Shown here one piece after another: positions 59,314-64,000 of a stretch of 64,000 nt of DNA. The stretch is from UBA583 sp964429995 (GTDB taxonomy: Archaea; Nanobdellota; Nanobdellia; Woesearchaeales; UBA583). The DNA is taken from positions 1 to 64,000 of the forward strand of contig CAYSDY010000003.1 of NCBI GenBank assembly GCA_964429995.1, written 5' to 3'. Made by a program: the position numbers and the translations under genes. The notes under the pieces were generated by a model. The model saw nothing but the letters and a program-made list of their open reading frames with translations, did no database searches and was not told the origin of the DNA. Position 1 is the stretch's first letter, and each line of letters begins with the position of its first letter.

Positions 59314-59955
59314 TTACAATTTAAGATCAAATTCCTTATTAAGTTGTTTGAAAAATTCATCCATAAACCTGCTTCTTTTTTTTGCTATTTTTTTTGCTGT
59401 TTTTGTAAAAACCCTATCTTTTACTTTAGATAGTGTTAACAAATATTCACGATATGCAGTATCATCCTTAGAATATGCACAACTTTCATCAATAGATACG
59501 TATGGATTATGAAGATCTGCTCCAACCTCGGAAGCGAACATAAAAGCTCTTCCTATGCCTGTTGCACCTATAGAATCTATTTTGTCAGAATCAAACAATA
59601 TTTTTTCTTCTATTGTTTGTGGAATTAAATGTCCCTTGGATCTATGCCTTAATATACAATTTAGTATTTTTCTTATTTTTTCTTCTTCTATTTCAAGGTT
59701 TTTAAGTATATCGCCAGCAAGCTCACAACCATATTCGGCATGACAAATTCTTCCTTTGGTTTCATCCTGCATATGTCTTCCTATATCGTGTAATAATGAT
59801 GCGTATGAAAGTATTTCTATGTCAGCAGATTCTTTTTTGCCTATAAACAATGCTAACCTATAAACTCTTTTGGTATGTTCAAAATCATGTGATGATTTAC
59901 CATATGCACTAAAATGATTTTTTACTAAATCGTAGACTACTGATATCTTATTCAT
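59314..59955 (-). CDS. HD-domain phosphohydrolase
   Basis: Protein of 213 residues from the Met at 59955 (MNKISVVYDLVKNHFSAYG). HD motifs: SHDFEHTKRVYRLALFIGKK, SYASLLHDIGRHMQDE, GRICHAEYGCELA, ILNCILRHRSKG, and FDSDKIDSIGATGIGRAF. This is the uncharacterised HD family found in many archaea and bacteria with (p)ppGpp- or nucleotide-hydrolase-like sites. The start overlaps the end of cbf5 by 8 nt, so they form one operon. Confidence 0.85.
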   Translation of the reverse strand: MNKISVVYDLVKNHFSAYGKSSHDFEHTKRVYRLALFIGKKESADIEILSYASLLHDIGRHMQDETKGRICHAEYGCELAGDILKNLEIEEEKIRKILNCILRHRSKGHLIPQTIEEKILFDSDKIDSIGATGIGRAFMFASEVGADLHNPYVSIDESCAYSKDDTAYREYLLTLSKVKDRVFTKTAKKIAKKRSRFMDEFFKQLNKEFDLKL

Positions 59956-60952
59956 CTTCACTAAAATTCCATACACAAGGATATGTTCCAACATTCATTA
60001 ATACTTTTTTAGTCTTAACAAAGGCTCCTTTGTCTTTTTTGATTACATTTTGGCTTGTCATAAATGCAATACCTATACCAATTAATTCTTCTTTTAATGT
60101 AAACATTGCAACTGTTTCTCCTATATCTATATTGTTTTCAAGCATACTTACTCCAGGAATTGCAAGATCTGATCCGTGACATATCCTATCAACAGCACTA
60201 TTTCTTACATATACTTTTTTATAATCTTTTAAAAGTTCTTCTACTGGTCTTATATAATTTCTTAATTGTTTTTCATAAAAATCTTTATTGCTATCATTTA
60301 AAATATAAAGTTCGTATAAATTTCTTAGTTTGTCAAGAGATATTATAGAATCATTTTCTGTGAAAGGACCTGCTTTTGTTCTTCTTAACTCTTTCATATG
60401 TGCACCTTTTTCTATGTATTCTCCTATATCACTGCAAAGTTTTCTTATATATGTTCCATGTTGACATCCAACCCTAAACAATATGTTTTGACAAGTTTCA
60501 TCAAAATCTATCAAGTTAATGTAATATATTTCTCTTTCTCTTAATTCTCTTTTAACAGCAGATACAACAGGAGGCATTTGCATTATTTTTCCTGTAAATT
60601 TTTTAAATGCATCCTTTATATTTTCAATGGATGTTTCTTTGTGAACATACATAAGGCATACATATTCTTTGTTTGATTTTAACATGTATTCCATAAGTCT
60701 TGTTGCTTTATTTATTCCGCAAACAAGAACACCTGTAACATTTGGGTCTAATGTACCTGAATGTCCTGCTTTTTCAACATTAAGAATCTTTTTTAAAAAA
60801 TCTGCTGTTTGATGTGAAGTATAACCAGCATCCTTATCAATTATGATGAAAGAATTATCTAAAAGTTCTAAAAAACTTCTTTCACCAACAAACTTACCAG
60901 AATTTTTAAGAGGCTTTTCAGAAAATTTTACAAGCAAGTTTTCCTTATTCAT
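59948..60952 (-). CDS. cbf5: Cbf5 pseudouridine synthase
   Basis: Catalytic protein of archaeal H/ACA ribonucleoproteins and tRNA U55 synthase, 334 residues. TruB domain: FIIIDKDAGYTSHQTADFLK, HSGTLDPNVTGVLVCGINKA with the catalytic Asp, KEYVCLMYVH, FTGKIMQMPPVVSAVKRE, REREIYYI, GTYIRKLCSDIGEYIEKGAH, MKELRRTKAGPF. The PUA domain follows at about residue 245-320 (KVYVRNSAVDRICHGSDLAI, GETVAMFTLKEELIGIGIAF). Length and domains are typical. Confidence 0.95.
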   Translation of the reverse strand: MNKENLLVKFSEKPLKNSGKFVGERSFLELLDNSFIIIDKDAGYTSHQTADFLKKILNVEKAGHSGTLDPNVTGVLVCGINKATRLMEYMLKSNKEYVCLMYVHKETSIENIKDAFKKFTGKIMQMPPVVSAVKRELREREIYYINLIDFDETCQNILFRVGCQHGTYIRKLCSDIGEYIEKGAHMKELRRTKAGPFTENDSIISLDKLRNLYELYILNDSNKDFYEKQLRNYIRPVEELLKDYKKVYVRNSAVDRICHGSDLAIPGVSMLENNIDIGETVAMFTLKEELIGIGIAFMTSQNVIKKDKGAFVKTKKVLMNVGTYPCVWNFSEDE

Positions 60953-61059
60953 AAAAACAATTAAAAAAGAATCATTTATAAAATATTGTGTTTATTTGTG
61001 TTTTTAAAATTTTTAAAAAGCTAAAAAAAATCAAGGTTTTTTTAAATTCTTAATATCAA

Positions 61060-61854
61060 TTATGCAGGAAATCCAGATATGCCATACAAAAAGTCGCTTT
61101 TTTCTTTATGAAAACATATTTTTTTGTGTGAAATAGAATCTGTTATACCAAAAAACATCTCATTTCCACTTAAGATATCGTTTCCTCTTATTAAAAGATT
61201 ATCTGTTCCTTTAAATAATCTATAACTTAAGACACAATCCATTTTAAAAAAAGATGGAATGTTGCATATAAAAGGCGTTATTTGTGAAATATCTAAAACA
61301 TAACTGTTGGTTTTGTTGTCATTTATTATTACAAAGGCATTATCTTTTAATGTTCTTTCTTTTGGATTTAAAACCATTCCGCTCATATATGCACAAGAAT
61401 ATTGCGATTTTGCAAGAAAATTCTGTAGCAGGTATTGAGCTAATGCACTCTGTTCGTAAGAAGATGAAATCCCTTTCATGTCTGATAACTTAGCAGATTT
61501 TTTTGCAAAAAGTACAAAATTTCTTTCTATGTGACTTAAAGAATCATTTCTATCAGTTTGAAGCATATGTGATACATGTTTTTTTGTAAATAATGAAACA
61601 AACAGTAAATATGGATCAATTTGTAAGCCCATATATTCTGCTTGTTCTTTTAACATTTGTCCATCTCTTTTGTATTCTTCTTCTAAAAGTTGCTCTAAAG
61701 AATCAAAATCATAATTCTTTGTATCTTTTTTCAAATTTTTAAAATCAAGGATTATTTCCTTTTGACATGCTCCTGAAATAACATAATCTCCTACTGGCAA
61801 TGATTGATTATTCTTTAACTTTTCTGCCCAGACTCCATTGTATAATTCTTTCAC
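61060..61854 (-). CDS. Hypothetical protein
   Basis: Protein of 264 residues, no signal peptide, no membrane segment. I do not recognise it. The N-terminus (MKELYNGVWAEKLKNNQSLP) leads into strands, then a long acidic helix EYKRDGQMLKEQAEYMGLQI and helices with His and Tyr residues. It is the gene before the C39-like peptidase-like gene on the same strand; 42 nt separate them, so an operon is possible. Confidence 0.55.
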   Translation of the reverse strand: MKELYNGVWAEKLKNNQSLPVGDYVISGACQKEIILDFKNLKKDTKNYDFDSLEQLLEEEYKRDGQMLKEQAEYMGLQIDPYLLFVSLFTKKHVSHMLQTDRNDSLSHIERNFVLFAKKSAKLSDMKGISSSYEQSALAQYLLQNFLAKSQYSCAYMSGMVLNPKERTLKDNAFVIINDNKTNSYVLDISQITPFICNIPSFFKMDCVLSYRLFKGTDNLLIRGNDILSGNEMFFGITDSISHKKICFHKEKSDFLYGISGFPA

Positions 61855-61896
61855 ATTAGTATTTTTAATTATTGTTTTTTAAATTTTATGATAAAA

Positions 61897-62427
61897 TCAT
61901 CCCATATGAATTAACTTTTCAGAATCAAATTTGTGTTCTTTTCCAAAAACGGCAATACCATGATTAAAATATTTTTTACCTTTGCTGTCAACATCATGCC
62001 AGCGTTTAAGGAATTCATCACAAGTTAGATATGTTTTTTCAAATGATGATGGATCTTCAAATATGATTTTTTCAGAATCATAACCAATTATTGTTACATA
62101 ATGCCCATCATCCCAATCATTTTTCCAATCAACATTTTTTTTATCCTTCCATGCCTGTATTACAACAATTACAGGAACATTCTTATCTATAAAATCTTTT
62201 ACTTCACTTATATTCATGCTTTTTGATACGTATTTTAATCCGTATTTCTCTATAGTTTCTATAATTCCTTCAATTGGAGTTCCTATATCTTTATTTGTAT
62301 GGGCAAGTTTAATAATGGTATCTTCTCTTACTTCAACTCCATAATAAACAAGAACAGATTGTAACGCTTTTGCTCCGCAATCATAATCGAAAGTCTGTCT
62401 TAAAATCGGAAAATCAAGAATCTTCAT
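61897..62427 (-). CDS. C39-like cysteine peptidase
   Basis: Protein of 176 residues with a papain-like fold of the peptidase C39 kind. Gln and Cys in ILRQTFDYDCGAKALQSVLV (catalytic Cys at about residue 17), His in WDDGHYVTIIGYDSEKI (about residue 117), and Asp in IIFEDPSS. No membrane transporter domains, so it is a stand-alone peptidase; family members cut leader peptides after GG or serve as amidases. Neighbour at 61060 is unknown. Confidence 0.8.
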   Translation of the reverse strand: MKILDFPILRQTFDYDCGAKALQSVLVYYGVEVREDTIIKLAHTNKDIGTPIEGIIETIEKYGLKYVSKSMNISEVKDFIDKNVPVIVVIQAWKDKKNVDWKNDWDDGHYVTIIGYDSEKIIFEDPSSFEKTYLTCDEFLKRWHDVDSKGKKYFNHGIAVFGKEHKFDSEKLIHMG

Positions 62428-62575
62428 AAAAAATAAGGCAAAGTAATAACTTTATAAATATTTTGATGAATCACAAAAAGTTTTAGTAAAAATACTTGAT
62501 TTTCTAAAGTTAAATAACACAAATACTGTAATTCAAAAGAAAAATTTATAAAGATATTTTATCTATGTAAAATAT

Positions 62576-64000
62576 ATGAGTCAAATTTTTGGAATATTTG
62601 AAAAAATATTTACATCAACAACAGCATTAATGGGAAATGAAACAGCTCTTTCAGGTCTTATAATAATATGTACCGTTGTTGGTATATTTACAGCCCTATT
62701 TACCATATTAAAGAAAACTTTTTTGGATGAAAAAGGTGCAAAGGTTGTTGCGTTTGTTATTGCTATAATAACAACAATTTCTATGTTCTATCTTGGAGAT
62801 GGAAAGGTTATAGGTGCATCAGAGATATCAAAGTTGTTTGGGACTGTTTTGGGTTTTATTATTGCTTTTGCTATACATGCAGTTTTATTGTATTGGGCTT
62901 ATAATGACTACAAAAAACAAAAAAGGATGAGTACTCTAGGATGGGGAGCTATTTTTTTAGCATCCAGCATCATGTCTGTTTATATAGTTGAATTTAACAA
63001 GAATTTTGGTGTTACAAATTCGAGTGGATTTGTTCGAAGTATTTTATTTATGTTGTTAGAAAATGATGGTATAATTGCTGGAGTGTATGTTGTAATAATG
63101 ATTGTGTCTTTAGGTTTCTTAGCAAATAAGTTTTTAAGAATTTTTTGGGGTAAAGATGATCCTAAGATAACAGATCCTGTTAAAAATATTGAACATTCTA
63201 TTAAACCTTTGATAGAGAGAATGAAGAAGGACTTGTCTTATTTGTACGATTCAATGTTAAATGTTAGTAGAATTTTTCTTAAAGATAATAATTCTGATTT
63301 TTATGAAAAATTAACAGATGAAAGAAAAATTGAAATAGTAATGCTAATTAAAGATACTTTTGCTTCAAGTAAATCTATTTTAGAAGACCTTGAAGTATCT
63401 TATAAGAAATTAATTCGTGAATTTGATGATGGGATTAAAAAGCGTTGGTTTCAAGATAATTCTTACATAAAAAATGCAGAAACATTAAAAAATGGAGAAG
63501 GTGTAATTTTACAGCTAATACAAGAAACACAAAGGTTTAGTAATGAAAATGAATTGCTTAAAAAAATTGATGCTAACACTGATACTAGCACTGATACTAG
63601 CACAATTGATACTAAATTAATTAGAGTAAACTTGAAAAACTTATACAATCAGATAGCACAATTATATCAACAATTTTCTGTAATAGTAAAACAAGAAGAA
63701 GAATTTTTGAGTTATGAAGTTAGTTCGCTTAAAGAAATTGTTGAAAAACAAATAGAGGAAAAGAATAAAACATTAAATGCTTTTAATGGTGATTTTTTAG
63801 GAATTAGTCAGGATGAATGGAAAGAAATAATAAATTATTTTTCATGGGATAATAATAATGAACTTGGTTATGGTGCTAAAACTATAGAAGAAGAGTTTAG
63901 TTTAGATCCAATAGTTGTATCAAATTTTAATATGCTATTTTTAAGAACTTTTAAGGAAGAAATAGAAAAGAATCAAATTAATAATACACAACACAATGAA
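62576..64000 (+). CDS. Large membrane protein, 3' end outside window
   Basis: Open frame of 475 codons that runs off the window end. N-terminal half has five membrane helices (LIIICTVVGIFTALFTIL, VVAFVIAIITTISMFYL, FGTVLGFIIAFAIHAVLLYW, AIFLASSIMSVYIV, GVYVVIMIVSLGFLANKFL). From about residue 195 on it is Lys/Glu-rich helical and probably coiled coil (EEEFLSYEVSSLKEIVEKQI). A short 12-bp tandem repeat encoding DTSTDTST is at 63577-63602. No family is recognised. A TATA-like AATTTATAAAGAT is about 25 nt before the ATG. Confidence 0.75.
   Translation, partial: MSQIFGIFEKIFTSTTALMGNETALSGLIIICTVVGIFTALFTILKKTFLDEKGAKVVAFVIAIITTISMFYLGDGKVIGASEISKLFGTVLGFIIAFAIHAVLLYWAYNDYKKQKRMSTLGWGAIFLASSIMSVYIVEFNKNFGVTNSSGFVRSILFMLLENDGIIAGVYVVIMIVSLGFLANKFLRIFWGKDDPKITDPVKNIEHSIKPLIERMKKDLSYLYDSMLNVSRIFLKDNNSDFYEKLTDERKIEIVMLIKDTFASSKSILEDLEVSYKKLIREFDDGIKKRWFQDNSYIKNAETLKNGEGVILQLIQETQRFSNENELLKKIDANTDTSTDTSTIDTKLIRVNLKNLYNQIAQLYQQFSVIVKQEEEFLSYEVSSLKEIVEKQIEEKNKTLNAFNGDFLGISQDEWKEIINYFSWDNNNELGYGAKTIEEEFSLDPIVVSNFNMLFLRTFKEEIEKNQINNTQHNE

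Noticed and set aside
62428..62575. C/D box small RNA around TGATGA at 62464
   Set aside because: A C-box-like TGATGA follows a TATA-like stretch, but no D box CTGA lies at a fitting distance.

Overview
The window is AT-rich archaeal DNA. Archaeal hallmarks are a proteasome alpha subunit, TBP, aEF-1-beta, Cbf5, an NcsA/TtuA-type tRNA thiolation enzyme, an XPD-type helicase, two pilin-like proteins and many TATA boxes lying about 25 nt upstream of start codons (leaderless transcription). The small compact genes, the many membrane-linked winged-helix regulators and the bacterial-type MetK suggest a DPANN lineage (Woesearchaeota/Pacearchaeota-like). That placement is inference; there is no rRNA here to confirm it.

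Layout. 0-9 kb is an accessory island. It holds a pilin-like protein with four exact 28-residue repeats, a decapitated AAA/DUF4143 ATPase, three HEPN-nucleotidyltransferase toxin-antitoxin modules, a Fic protein framed by a 72-nt direct repeat, and two long non-coding AT-rich stretches carrying the same repeat family. 9.5-15.6 kb holds a tightly overlapped six-gene minus-strand operon: thioredoxin/glutaredoxin/CcdA fusion, H-protein, thioredoxin-like lipoprotein, FAD disulfide reductase, LipA and LplA. No glycine-cleavage or 2-oxoacid dehydrogenase partner is present, so I read it as a lipoyl-linked thiol relay across the membrane. 16-23 kb holds a Tn3 transposase remnant, a methyltransferase, a three-gene cluster with a transglutaminase-like and an M28-like protein, and membrane-linked regulators. 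23.5-30.6 kb is mostly core: XRE-CBS regulator with MetK, a dehydrogenase, a pilin, PsmA, NcsA, TBP and aEF-1-beta. 30.8-34.4 kb is an ArsR-led plus-strand operon resembling ArsEFG plus an ArsP-type permease.

34.4-45 kb has XPD, an HD protein, a broken HsdS next to an AbiE pair, unknowns, and an ABC exporter operon. 44.9-50.2 kb has two more copies of a split membrane-protein/winged-helix module (the first is at 22.4-23.4 kb), a Nudix hydrolase, a possible structured RNA, a MYG1-like protein and a PspC/LiaF-like operon. 50.3-56.2 kb is a second accessory region: truncated S66 peptidase, RelBE-type pair with a double dyad over its start, a methyltransferase-Nudix pair, an inactivated insertion sequence with terminal inverted repeats and DUF2080, a glycosyltransferase, a thymidylate-kinase-like protein, and two copies of a hairpin element whose stems differ in sequence but keep pairing. 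56.2-64 kb returns to core genes: tRNA-Val, ArgRS, a divergent RNA methylase, an HD protein, Cbf5, a C39-like peptidase and a membrane protein running off the end.

Most promising for something undescribed: the lipoyl/thioredoxin/CcdA operon, the twin hairpin element, and the three paralogous membrane-protein plus winged-helix modules.
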